Assembly (NCBI GenBank): GCA_030620095.1
Contig: JAUTXW010001343.1
Coordinates: forward strand, 252,405 to 316,404
DNA length: 64,000 nucleotides
Origin: Kuschelorhynchus macadamiae
Taxonomy: Eukaryota; Arthropoda; Insecta; Coleoptera; Curculionidae
Direction of reading: 5' to 3'
The notes beneath the pieces are model-generated. The model saw only the letters and a list, made by a program, of their open reading frames with translations, was not told the origin of the DNA and searched no databases. The position numbers and the translations under genes were made by a program. How positions within the stretch are numbered: position 1 is the first letter of the stretch; every line of letters begins with the position of its first letter. This document shows, piece by piece, positions 28,245 through 39,720 of this stretch.

Positions 28245-29760
28245 CAGGGGCGTGCGATGAAATTTTAAGAAAGGGAAGCAATTTTTAGAAACTTACCTAT
28301 TTTTTGCAAATTCGTCAATGACGTCATCATAAAAACGTCGATGCTCCGACATATTTTGGAGAAGTTTATTTTCAATGGACAACAGCGATGTATGCGAAAG
28401 TCTCTCTTATCCCGTTGAATTTCTCACGAAATTTTTTATACGTTTACTGACGAACTTGTGGCAGGTATTGTCAATACTAATTCACACAATTACGACACTT
28501 CGGTGTAGGCATCTTCCAACTCCTTGTCTTTTAAAAATTGCATTAGTTCCTTAGCGTTATTTTTTGCGCTAATGTCATCAGTTTCGTAAATCTCTTTTGG
28601 TTCAGATCGCAGTAACACTCAGTCGAAGAACTGGCCATAATGAAAAAGAAGAGATTTAAACGCATCTTCTGGAAAAGTTTTTTCTTTAAATGCATCAAAA
28701 TTGCAGAGCTTGAGGAATTTAAAATCATTTAAATCGTTAAATCTATAGTTTAATTGTTGCTAAATTTGATCGATTATTTCATAAAAGAGGCGTCTGTATG
28801 ATGTTTGAACATCTCCCACCTTGTCTGTTCGAAGACGCTTGGTTTGTGGCTCTACATTTAACGTCATCGTTTTCTCCCAAAATAGGTCAGTCATCTCTTT
28901 CTTGGCTTAACATGGACTTAAAATCATCCACTTTTTTTAGGCAAAAAGCAATATCATTTGTTTTAGTTTGTAATATATTAAAAACATTGTCCGAGAATGA
29001 AAATATTTCTGAAAATATGTTCAACAAATAATTAATATTAAAATCTCGTTTCAAACAGTCCAAAAACCCCCTCGAACTATTTATTGCTTCTGAGTCCCAC
29101 GTTTCATTATTTTCTATTATATTCTAAAATAGTTCAATGAGTGATTCACGATTTTCAGATACTGTGAACACAAGTCTTCCATTATAGTTCCGCCTAGTAG
29201 GAGCTACTTTGGGCAATCGTTTGTGAACAATGGAGTCCAAAGCTTGTGTACGTTTTGTTGACTTGGAAAAAAAAAGCAGCCATGCCACTTAAAGTAACGA
29301 AAAATACTTCACACTCTTTAATGTGATTGATGGACTGGGATAAAACTAAATTTAGTTTATGAGCAAAACAATGGAGAAACACAGCACTTGGGAAAGTTTC
29401 TCGAACTTTAGCTTGCAGACCCTCTAATTGTCCTGCCATCACTGCAGCTCCATTATAGCTTTGAGCAACTAATTTTTTCTCTCCATTAATTTCTTTAGTA
29501 ACGTTATAAACTACGGTATATAATGCTTCTGCTACACTGCGCTAAATGATTTTTTAAGCTGTTATCATATTTAGCCATTAAACTAAGTAAATCTTGAAAA
29601 TTTCCTCTATTTGAAGAAACCCTTCTTTCGTCATGACTTCTAAATTCCAATTAGTGCTGTCCGAGAAAACAAACAACATCGATAAGTCTTCTTAATATTT
29701 GCCTATTTTTATCGACTAGTTCATTGTGTTGGCGATGACTAATTTCCAACTGTTTATTAG
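28245..29760 (-). mobile_element. hAT (ZMYM1-like) transposon relic
   Basis: CAGGGGCGTGCGATG at 28245 looks like a hAT terminal repeat. A minus-strand transposase relic fills 29700-28490. No matching terminal repeat was found on the right, where the Tc1/IS630-type element begins. Confidence 0.6.
28490..29700 (-). pseudogene. hAT transposase, ZMYM1-like, multiply broken
   Basis: Minus-strand pieces in order: a SHDERRVSSNRGNFQDLL word near 29630, MAGQLEGLQAKVRETFPSAV and the FLHCFAHKLNLVLSQS block (29440-29350), then FTVSENRESLIELF, and a RRLFYEIIDQI segment near 28780 followed by a C-terminal region to about 28490. These are consecutive blocks of TTF/ZMYM1-type hAT transposases, but stops and frame changes lie between them. 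The N-terminal zinc finger and the C-terminal dimerisation region are not visible. Confidence 0.7.
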
Positions 29761-29817
29761 GGGCGTGTTCAATTCTGGTTTTGCCGAAGACTTTTTCTTT
29801 TATGACGGCCTGTAAAT

Positions 29818-30899
29818 CAAAAATGGATATTCATAATGCAATTTATGATTTATACACGTCAAAGACTAATATAATCCTTCAGAAACCTTTCAATATTATA
29901 GACTAAAAAATATCATCATCACTTAAAAAGTCCTCATTTTCTGAGTCGTCCTCAAATGGCGCAATGATCATTGGTGCTATTTCGACATCTAGAACTCGTT
30001 CTCGATTCCACCAAGCCAATAGCAAATATTAATTTCTCCGTATGTTCCATAGATTTCTTCCAGTACTCCGGCGTAATATAATTTAATTAATGAATTTAAT
30101 TGCCAAACAATTTGCACTTCATCTGATGTCAGACCATCGTTCACGTGTTTTTCGTAATATGATTTTGCCCCAGCCCATATTAATTCTATTGCTTTAAGCT
30201 GGCAATGGTATGGCGGCAGTCGTAAAACCTCATGCCCATTTTCCCGAAATATTTCATCTACGGCATATATTGTTGGTTTTTTAATAGATTTTGCCATTAA
30301 AAGAAGTTCTAGTTTCAGCATATTGGGTAAAGGATTTTGTTTTTGTTTTATTAACCAGTCATAAATATCACTTTTCTTCCAGGATAATGTAGGTTAATTA
30401 TTTAAGATTCTTGAGTGATAAGATGCATTGTCCAGAATGATTAAAGATGGAGCATCTAAATTTGGAATCAGTTGTTCTTTTAACCACTTTTCAAACAGTT
30501 CACAGTTCATATTATCATGGTAGTCCATACTTTTGGATGTTGAAGAAAACAGCCCACATTCCTTTTTTCTCTTGACACTTTTTACAGACTCGTGCTGCCA
30601 AGATTTCGAACCACTTCCATTAGAAAATATCCAAGTCTCATCTAAAAATACCACTTTTCTAAATTTTGAATTAACATTTTCCGTGTATTTCTTTAAAAAC
30701 TGGATACGCTGACTTGCATAAAAAGCTTCCATTACAGTCCTTTTTATATCGAAAACTCAACATTTTTACTAATTTTGACAACGATTTTAGTCCAATTTCC
30801 AATATGCCTCGATTTTTTAAAGCTTCTTTTAAAACTTGAAGGGTTATATTAGTCTTTGACGTTTATAAATCATAAATTGGTTTATGAATATCCATTTTT
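29818..30899 (-). mobile_element. Tc1/IS630-type DNA transposon with terminal inverted repeats
   Basis: About 55 bp at 29818-29874 (core ATGGATATTCAT, then TTTATGATTTATA) recur inverted at 30846-30899. The 1.08-kb element encodes a DDE transposase on the minus strand. A target TA could not be defined exactly. Confidence 0.75.
29989..30800 (-). pseudogene. DDE transposase (IS630/Tc1 superfamily) with a stop and a frameshift
   Basis: Catalytic Asp in VVFLDETWIF (near 30650), second Asp in LIILDNASYHS (near 30425), third acid Glu in AIELIWA (near 30185). One in-frame TAA near 30393 separates two segments of the same frame (30732-30394 and 30321-29989). Upstream of 30732 the helix-turn-helix part (SLSKLVKMLSFRYKK, about 30800-30750) is in another frame. 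The active-site residues remain, so inactivation may be fairly recent. Confidence 0.75.
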
Positions 30900-31589
30900 G
30901 CATTGTCACTTAAGTCTTCTGTCTTTGGCTTTTTTCATGTACATTTCTTAATCTTCTTCGGTAGTAAATTATGCTTTTTTTCATGCACAGTCCTTATACC
31001 GATTTTTTTTCGCTTGTAGATGCAAAAAACCCGAAAATTTGTAAACATACTATTATGTTAACAAATTATAGCCATTTAATCTTAGGTTACACTTCAATTG
31101 CACAATAGTGTAGTTAGGAAATTGGTAGTAACTGTTTTGTACCGCAAATCTCCTTCATAGCACCGCAGTCATGGCCAACTCAGGATTTGTATTAAAATGT
31201 TCTTTAATGATATTGTCACGATATCATTTATCATTGTCGTTGTGATAATCCTTTGTCTTGCCTGGTGGCTTCTCAGAATAGAGCTCTAAATAACTGTAAC
31301 TTAGTATAGTATATATAGCATTCTAACATTTTTTTTACTGATATGTCGCGGGATAATTTTTACAAACTCTGACAAAGTAAAAAGTGAAATTAACTGCTTA
31401 TATGATCAATGTTTTGCAAAGTTGTCAGTAAATGACTCTGAAGCATTGGGCAATTGTTTGTACGGCCTCCGTAGTCATGGCGAAAAATGAACTTGTCCTT
31501 TTTTGCTATAAATATAAAATATGTTTATGAAGTGTTGTACCATAAACAAGAATGAAAAAAAGTACTTTTTAATTAATTAAAACAAGAGA
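30900..31589. other. Unassigned AT-rich DNA
   Basis: No gene or repeat recognised. Confidence 0.4.
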
Positions 31590-31591
31590 AG

Positions 31592-31622
31592 TTGATGACG
31601 GTATCTCAGGTCCGAAACGTCA
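31592..31622 (+). ncRNA. Hammerhead-like motif
   Basis: TTGATGA (31592-31598), a weak stem (GG/CC) and GAAACGTCAG (GAAA 31614-31617). The layout matches the Penelope-associated motifs elsewhere in the window, but the first core base is T instead of C. Likely a relic of a PLE terminus. Confidence 0.4.
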
Positions 31623-32357
31623 GAAATAAAAACTGAATATACGAATGCGTCGCGCACAAATAGTTCAGGTACATCGTAATTTACTGCTGTTAATTTTTTC
31701 AATCTTGTTAAATTTATTTTAGATTAACTACTATTTTTATTACTTTTACTCTTAAAAAAATGATAGGTAGCCGAAACGTTGTAACCCTTGATTTTCTCAA
31801 AACCAAGGTGCAAGATTGCTACGCTCTTATTTAATAATTATTATTACTGTTTAATTTTTAAATTATTTCGATCACAAAATGGTATCAAGATTATAGCTCG
31901 TGGTCAACAGAGCGTGCAATGTAGATGCCCTAGCTCAATTAACCCGGAGAGTAGGGCGTGGGAAAACGTAAGAAGTCTTAAAGAAAGAAAAAAAGAAGGA
32001 AAAAAAAGAAATGAGCGCCACCAATTTATAACGACTTAAATTGGAAAGCCCCTTGATCTTCGCGGCACTTGCTTCCTCTTGATACTTTAAAAGAAAAAGA
32101 GTGAGCTAAATAAAACACACAAATGAAGTTAAGAAAAAAAAATCTATTTATCTGTTACTGTATAAAAGAAAAAAAATATATAAACAATAAGTATATTATC
32201 AGTTACGGTATAAAGAAAAAAAGTAAACAATAAGTGTCACCAAATCCAGCAGCACCTAGCGCTCCTAACTTCAAACTAGGCCCGTGACATGGGATTAGTC
32301 CCGAGTCTTAAAGTTAAGTTTGTGGCTTGAAATTGTCTGACTTGCAGTTGCAATTAG

Positions 32358-32445
32358 CCCCTGACTGAAATTAGGACTGTGACTTACAGTTGGCCCCTGA
32401 CTTGAAATTAGGACCGTGACTTACAGTTGGCCCCTGACTTGAACT
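32358..32445 (+). repeat. Minisatellite, about 37-bp units
   Basis: Units at 32358-32393 and 32394-32430, followed by a partial third, start CCCCTGACTTGAAATTAGG and continue with GTGACTTACAGTTGG. Related degenerate words lie upstream from 32310. Confidence 0.75.
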
Positions 32446-33260
32446 TGAATTTTCTAGAATTTTTCATAATGATTCAAAGTCTATAACGAAAACCCAAATA
32501 ATTTTAATTAATTCAAAAAAATCCCCAAAAGGTTTCTACTGATTCAAAATTAACTGAACAGTCAGAACAATAATTTAATTTTAAAAATTTAGTACTACCG
32601 AGAAGTATAAGAAAAATATTTAATTAATTTCAAGACACTAATCAGAACTTTTTTTTTAAATAAATTAAAACCGCAAGCAACAAAATAAAAAAATACAATA
32701 AATAATTTAAAATGAAGTCACAAAAGATACCATCAATAAGCACAAAATACCCTGATGGGTATCGAAAATTCAGTCGAAACGTTGTGTCAATAAATCCAGC
32801 AAATCCACAAATACAAACTAAGATCGAAAAGGAAAATTCGAAAATTTACTTTATCAAATACAATCTCAATAACCAGCGTTAACACTAAAATAAATACAAG
32901 GTTTCGACTGAATCCGAATGATTTAAATTAGCAATACGTAATAAAGCAGAAGTAATTCTAAAACTAACTCTAAAAATGTAGGCCCTGATGATGACTTAAA
33001 ATTAATCGAAACGTTGGGTAAGAAAAATATAAGCGCATTATTATAACTGACTCCAATAACTAAATTCAATTTACAACAACTAAATTTGTAACAAAATCTA
33101 TTACCATAACAATTTCCCGTATAAAATAAATAGAAAATTTAGACTGTCCTCGGCCAATTTAAATAGAAATGAGAATAAAATTTTAAAAAAATAGCAAAAT
33201 CTTAACAAAAGAAGGTATGTATAGACCTGATGAATAGCAAATATTTAAGCGAAACGTTGT

Positions 33261-34860
33261 GAGAATACTTACAAAAAATATAAATATAATAAGGCAGCAA
33301 TAAGAAAAATCAAAAGGCACAAATATACTTAAATTTTAATATAACCAGCTTAAAAAAAAGGGTTTTATTTAAATAATTATTTTCCAGCGGCAAATCAAAA
33401 TGCAAAAAAATACCATAAACTAAAAGAAAAGCAATTTACGTTATACTTAATTGTTACTGAAAACCTCTGCAATCCATTTATTAATCTGTTTATTATCTAT
33501 TAAAAAAACGAATGCAGTAATCAAATCACACTATGCAAGCTGCTTAAATATTGTGGTTTTATTTTAAAATAAAATAGAGCCAATTTACGATCCACAAAAT
33601 ATGGTTAATATAATAAGAAAATTAATCAAATTACTGAGGTAAAAGATGTTCGACGAAATTCAAACTAAAAATGTGTCTTTATATGAATTCGTTACACTTG
33701 CATTTAATATTTAAGATTTCAAAAAAAAAAATATAAAAACTAGCCCGTGTTGCATCAAAAAAAATCGTCTCACCCGATTAAAAGTTAATTCCAAAAAAAA
33801 TGAGAAAATTTACCAAATTACGAAAAGCAAAATTTAAGAAAAAAAAAGATACCCTTTTCAGGATAAATGATATTAAAGCAAATTACCTATCCAATAGGGT
33901 CACTCAGTTCTAGTCAAAAAGTGGTTTCACGTGCCAAGTACAAGGGCATGGAAAATGGCGGTCTGGTCCAATCTTCAGGTCAAATCCTCTCTTAGAGAGA
34001 TTTTCTAGTACGAAAAATAACACTCACAGTGCAAACTATAATGTGCCCGAAAAACTATTGCGTTGTTGAGGAAAAATCCCGCTAACGGATTTCTAAGATT
34101 TTCCTGGATTATTTCCTCAGACCCGCGCTGAAGACCTGTGGTTTATCTGCAGGTGACCAGAAAAGTGAAAAATGTGTTCCCCCAGCTTCCTTTCCATCTA
34201 GAACTTTGGTTAACTAAGGTGGCGGAATACCATTGGCTAGAATATGTCAGGTGCTAACAACCTTCCCAAAAGAGCACATAGACGGAATAAAACAAGGATA
34301 TGATTAACATGTTAGACAAGAAAAACGACTCTCCATTGGTTGAGAAAGATACAGGAAATAATGCAGGAATACACTTGCCAACAGCGAAAAAGATGCCTGC
34401 GCTCTTGATATGAGGAAGTACCGGATGGAGGGTTTCGAGAATAATTTAATATGGAAGTCTTAGCCGAATAGATCCGAAAAGTTCCGAGACGACGCAATAA
34501 TAACATTGACAGAAACAACTAACCTGAAATTTAAAAGCAACGCCAAGGCGAAATGGAAATGTAGATAAACAAATAATATTTAATTAATTACTCTAGTACT
34601 AATGGAAAAGGACCACTCAGAAAAGTCAAATATTGGTCCGGAGTAGAGTACCAAAGAGTCAAAAAAAAATGATGTGCTAATGCAGGAGTAGTTAAATGCC
34701 ATAAAAATGAAACGTAAGTTGAGTTTAATTTAATAGAATTTTCCCAACTGTATAAACTCATTATTTAACCATAAAACAGGAATTTATTCACACAATTATT
34801 AACTATTTATTTTAGGAAATGCATCAGACACAGACGTAACGAAATTTCAGTTTATAATAG
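33261..34860. other. Unassigned AT-rich DNA
   Basis: No gene, RNA or repeat family recognised. Short open frames here lack any recognisable domain. Confidence 0.4.
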
Positions 34861-34881
34861 GCTCCAAGTAATTATGCAACT

Positions 34882-35400
34882 ATGGACAAAACAAAAGTCG
34901 ATCTGAATTTCGGAACATCAAACATTGATAGAAATTATCAGAAGGCTGTAGTTTATATAGTCTCAGGAAAAAAAAAAGGTAAGAATATTAATATTGAATC
35001 GAGAAATACCTTTGGTTTATTTATGTCTAACTATATGTTACATATTCACAGCAAAAAGGAACACGAATAATAAAATGTAGATTTAAGAGAAAATATGACG
35101 TGGTGTATATATAGTATCTATAGTCTAAAAATAATCCTATGTATATCTGAAAAGAAATATTTATCAAGGCAACCTTTTTTTTATACAAGTATTTACAGTT
35201 CAATATTAATACATAATATCGACTTTATATCAAAGAATTTATTGGAGTACTAATGATTTGGTTTTTTTTACAGCGACAGAAGAGTTATACAAAATACACG
35301 CTCGAATCTAAAAATGCAGCATATCTAGCCAAAGAAAACGAAAATCCCAAGACTTGTATAAAGGACTCGAAAACAGGTTTTCAAAATTAATAAAATTTAA
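34882..35400 (+). other. Weak exon-like segments
   Basis: An ATG at 34882 opens about 32 codons ending at a good donor (AAAAAAG|GTAAGA near 34979). A T-rich acceptor TTTTTTACAG ends near 35274 and is followed by an open stretch to about 35377. Joining them in the ATG frame meets a stop after about 11 codons, so a spliced protein is not supported. They may be untranslated or unrelated. Confidence 0.2.
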
Positions 35401-35984
35401 TTTATATCTACTCTGTAAAATATATGGGAAATAAATAGTATGTCTAAAGTGCTATTTGAAGTTTTTCTTATACAGTATATAATTATTAAATTCGGCAAAA
35501 TTAAATAAATCCAACAATTATATTTGAACTGATTTTTTTTAGCGACATCTATGAACGAACGCTAAACTTATACCATTTACTGAAAATTATTCCTTTATAT
35601 CTTGAGTTCAGATATATGTACAAAATTAACTACTTATCGAGAAGTGACACTGTGTGTACCGAAATTTGCTGCAAAATGTGTTGAGTTTATATTTCGCTTA
35701 AATATGAACAATGTAACCGCTTCTAATAATAAAACTACTAATATCTAAGTAAATCAAACCAACAAGGCGTACATATTAATCACTAAACTTAATACTAAAG
35801 TAGTAGATTATAATATTAAATTAATCATACAATGAAATGCACTTATAACAAAATTAAACTGTTACAACGTGTAGAGACTTAAATTAAATTATTAGTGAGG
35901 ATTGGGCTTTTTTTTTATTCTTACCAAACTCAACTTGCTAGTTGAGTCCCAGAACTTTTTAGTATATCGAATTATTCTTTTTAG

Positions 35985-36221
35985 ATGTCCGTTAACTCTT
36001 AAATGTAAACACCCGTGTGTGGGATTCTGTGGCGACCCCTGTCCTCCCCTGTGCAGGATATGCAACAGAGAAGAACTCACCGAAATTTTCTTTGGCACTG
36101 AAGAAAAGGAAGATGCGATATTCGTCTTGTTGAACGATTGCAAACATGTCCTCGAACATAGTGGACTGGAAAAATGGTTAAACCAGGAAGGGAACCAGAT
36201 ACAATTCAAGACATGTCCCAA
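35985..36221 (+). CDS. Internal exon of a ZNFX1-like gene (NFX1-type zinc fingers)
   Basis: The exon is bounded by an acceptor (TTCTTTTTAG) and a strong donor (CAA|GTAAGT). It begins with the last base of a split codon and encodes CPLTLKCKHPCVGFCGDPCP, then LCRICNREELTEIFFG and a FVLLNDCKHVLE block. This is characteristic of NFX1-type zinc finger-containing protein 1, a helicase-like factor in RNA silencing and antiviral defence. No ZNFX1-like exons were seen elsewhere in the window, so it is either one exon of a large host gene with TE-filled introns or a stray copy. No stop interrupts it. The codon usage and GC look more host-like than the flanks. Confidence 0.75.
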
Positions 36222-36616
36222 GTAAGTAACTGCTAATATAGTCATTGTAGAGCAACAACTCCTAGAACACAAGGACAAAGTGCTCCGACATCGGTCGTAG
36301 GTGAAGGTATGCGCAAACGAGGCATAAACTATTATTGCTTTTAAACAAGATCTTTGCTTTAGAATTGATTATTGGAAAGAAATAAAACAGCAATTAAGAG
36401 TTAATTCAATTTTCAATACACCAATTAAGATTTAGAGAGATATTGAGATGAAAAACAGCCATATATAAGAATATAGATGCATATAAATAATTAATTTATG
36501 CTAGTATTTATGTTATTTTCAAGTGGAAACTAAAGTTGTAAAACAAGTTCTAAATTTATAGTTACAAAACGTTTATTGTCTTATTGAGATTTAAAGATTT
36601 TTAGTTTACTCATTAC
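36222..36616. other. Unassigned AT-rich DNA, possibly intronic
   Basis: Follows the donor of the ZNFX1-like exon; no coding sequence recognised. Ends in the target duplication CTCATTAC (36609-36616). Confidence 0.4.
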
Positions 36617-39600
36617 CAGAGTTGGGTAGGTAGAAAATTTTATTCTATCTATTTATTCTACTATATATTTATATATTCTACCATATTTTCTACACGTGGA
36701 AAATTAATTTTCGACAGCAACTAATTTTGTACATTTTCTACATGCTCAAATGTAGAAATTTTTTTTTATATTAAAAGCAGATTTTTGTGTTTATATTTAT
36801 TGTAAATAGGTGAATAAAGGTAAGAACTACGAGTATTACCACCTACAATAATTATTAATTATTACATGTATATAGTCTACAAAGCTTCTTTGGCAAAAAT
36901 TACAAAAAAAATCAAAAACTTATACTATAAAATTCAAACATTTTTTCTACAGCCTTCGAAAAAAAATATTTTAATAGTCCTCAGATCGATTACTGTCTCT
37001 TATCTTCAAATGATAATAAATATAAGTTAGCATTTTCGAATGTTCTTTAATTTGTGTTTCATTTAACATTTTGCCTCAATAAACAGGGTGCAAGTAATTA
37101 GCGGCTAGTGAAAACAAATTCAAAGCCATCTTTTGCCGTTTTTTTAAGGCATGGTGTATATTCATCAGAACCTTCAGGAAAGCTTAATAGCATCCATTCT
37201 TTTGCTGCATCCGCGACTGAGGCTTCAGTACATTGTAATTTATTAATAAGTTTGCAAACTGGATCAAACAATGTCACACTATCTTCAACTTGCTTATTTA
37301 GATGTTCGTCAAATACTAGTTTTGTAATGCTTTGTTTAAAAGTAGTCGCTTCAGCAATTATTGTTCGCATTGGCTTCAAGTTCTCTAGATAATTTACAAA
37401 TGAGTCTCTAAACGAACACCATCGAGTTTCACCAGCTAAAATTACCCTTTTACCGCCTGATTTTAATAAAGGGATTTCAAGTGAGGAAAATTCTTTTAAA
37501 ACAGACTGGACTTTCCCAGCAATATTTTCGGATACTAATTCTTTTGCTAGTAAATTCGCTGTATGACTATTACAGTTTGTATACCATAAATTTATTTGAG
37601 GTCCCATCTTTTTCAGATTGCTTGCATTGTCCGAACAGACCGCATACATATTAGTGTTATAAACTTCTTTTGCTAAAACTACACATTTTTCAACAATTTC
37701 TTGCAGTTTGTCCCCAGTTTCTTTCTCACCTGTTAAATGATTTCAAAAATGCTATGTCACCATCAACATTGTGAATTAGACAAACAACGTTTTTTGAGTT
37801 ACTTGATGAGTTTTTCCATCCACTAATAAACATAACAGATTATTGATCAAAATTTTTAATAGATTTTTTACAATTATCGTAGCACTTTGAAAGCAAAGTT
37901 GATGATAATGTTTTTCTCGTGGGCTACTTATACAATGGGCTCAAAAGTTTAACAATTTTTTTAAAATGGTCAGATTCAACAAACGAGAAAGGTATATTAC
38001 ATCCGAACATAAACTCACATAGAGCCATATTCAAATTTTCTTGCTCCATAGATGTCATCATTCTATCACAAAATCCTACGAGCGCAGTCGGCATAGTGGC
38101 AGATTTTTTTGCCTTTTTCTTAGAAGGCTCTATGATGCTAGCTCTAATGGGGCACGCTTCTAGCGCAATCTGAAAACAATATATTGTTTTATAAGAAGTC
38201 AATGTGCTATTGTCAAAGAAAGGCCAATCACAGTTACCACAAAAATCAATAGTGGCTGCTTTATCATCATAAGGGGAATTGGCAAATGAGCAATGCCCTC
38301 CCAAAAAATACACATTTTAAATTAACAAAAATGCCAAAGTAACATTTTAAATGAAACAACATTGGCTTGCACCTTATACCTTATTTCGTAATATTTTCGT
38401 GCGATATGCATCTATTTCTTTTTAACCCGGAATACACAGGCAACACCAAGCAATTTCGGAAAATTAGAGTAAAGATTTTTTAACAAATAGAGAGAAATAG
38501 TGTATGCTATGAACAAAATACGTACGAGGGAGCGAGACAAATGAGCATAGTCTAAGCAATACCCGTTCGCCAATCAAAGCCCACGTTACGTCATCCCTTT
38601 CCTACGCGCAAACAGAAGGTGGATCTAAAAGTTTCTAATAAAACTAAATGAATATAATAATAAAATATATAATAATAAAAAATAATAATAATAAAACTCA
38701 GTGAATTGAAACAGATCAAAAAATTTAGCAAGGAATGCTGATCTGTTGATTTAGCGAGAATTTAGATTCTCCCAAGTTAATTACTTTCGGGTTTTTAAAA
38801 ATGGGAGCCCTGCCTGCCTCCAAACATTTTATCTATTGATTTTTGAACTGGGCGGTCTGAAATTGTTAGTTTATAGTGTATAGGTAAGTATACCGAGGTT
38901 TTTTTATTTATGAACATATCTACTTGAAGCTCCCTATGCCAAGACTGAGTAAAACACACGAACACACCTTTTTTTTGATTAAGAGAACATTTCAAATTTT
39001 TGTAACTCTATAAACAGTTTTCCTACTAGTGAACACTGAACTAACAAAAAAGGTAGTGCCTCACTTTTGCTTGTTTTAAAATCGGTTATAATTTGCATCG
39101 CAAAAAATTCACTACCATATTTTTCCTACTCTAGGCGCCACTGAAAAAATCACTTTGGCTGCTAATAAAACATCTACCTACCTTATTTTGCATAGAGCTC
39201 ACAGAAGAGGTAGATGCCAATGATGTTGATTCCCGGTTAAAAAACGAATCAAGTGCAGAAGGAATAGCGGAACTCTCACCCTGGGCATCAGGTGTTTGTT
39301 GATCATTGCAATCAAAGTGAGTTGCAAAAGATGTATTATTTCTCTTTTCTGAGATTGGAGAAATTATATTTGTCCTATTTCCAAGCCTTGCAAGTTTACT
39401 TAAGGGAATATTATCCGCACCGTCACAATCTGCATCTACATTGGACTCCTCTGAACTCAATGAATAGAGCGTTACCGCCGGCGCCGGCCGTTCGCCGTTA
39501 CAGAATAGAGAGTTGGCGCGCGCAAATTAACGTCCGATTTTATTTCGGAAGTCAGTGTGCGTGCAGTCTTACAGTTTAAACACATATGATAATTAATAAA

Positions 39601-39712
39601 AATACCCAGAAAGAAAGTTTTAATGCCATAAAACATATTATAATAAACTAAAATAATTATTGTACGTGTACTCGGATATTATACATTTTCTACGTGTCGT
39701 TACCCAACCCTG
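36617..39712 (-). mobile_element. hAT transposon, 3.1 kb, with intact ends
   Basis: Left end CAGAGTTGGGTAGG and right end (minus strand) CAGGGTTGGGTAACG are typical hAT terminal repeats. Both ends are flanked by the same 8 bp, CTCATTAC (36609-36616 and 39713-39720), the exact duplication length for hAT. The transposase on the minus strand is broken. Confidence 0.92.
37000..39460 (-). pseudogene. hAT transposase, broken and possibly intron-containing
   Basis: Minus-strand segments: a Ser-rich N-terminus from 39460 to about 39190 ending at a possible donor (AATAAG|GTAGG); 38313-37924 with an N-terminal domain including a CGNCDWPFF word; 37649-37098 with the RNase H-fold core MYAVCSDNASNLKKM (catalytic Asp in CSDNAS) and CNSHTANLLAKEL. 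Frame changes occur near 37720 and 37100. Coding traces continue to about 37000, and the C-terminal dimerisation domain is not seen. The 0.9-kb gap 38314-39190 is intron or a nested insertion. Confidence 0.75.
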
Positions 39713-39720
39713 CTCATTAC

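Larger units (their letters stand above)
31592..33260 (+). repeat. Scattered series of degenerate hammerhead-like units
   Basis: Five motifs with CTGATG-like box and CGAAACG box start near 31592, 31760, 32752, 32985 and 33227. The last three are 233 and 242 bp apart. The sequence between them is AT-rich and hard to align, so this may be an old tandem array of PLE terminal repeats or a satellite. No protein coding was seen. Confidence 0.45.

Noticed and set aside
34882..35400. Spliced small gene from two exon-like segments
   Set aside because: Splice sites look fair but the joined frame ends quickly; kept only as a weak feature.
35902..35984. Coding start of the ZNFX1-like exon upstream of 35985
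   Set aside because: This part lies before the acceptor TTCTTTTTAG and reads like intron, although the frame is open.
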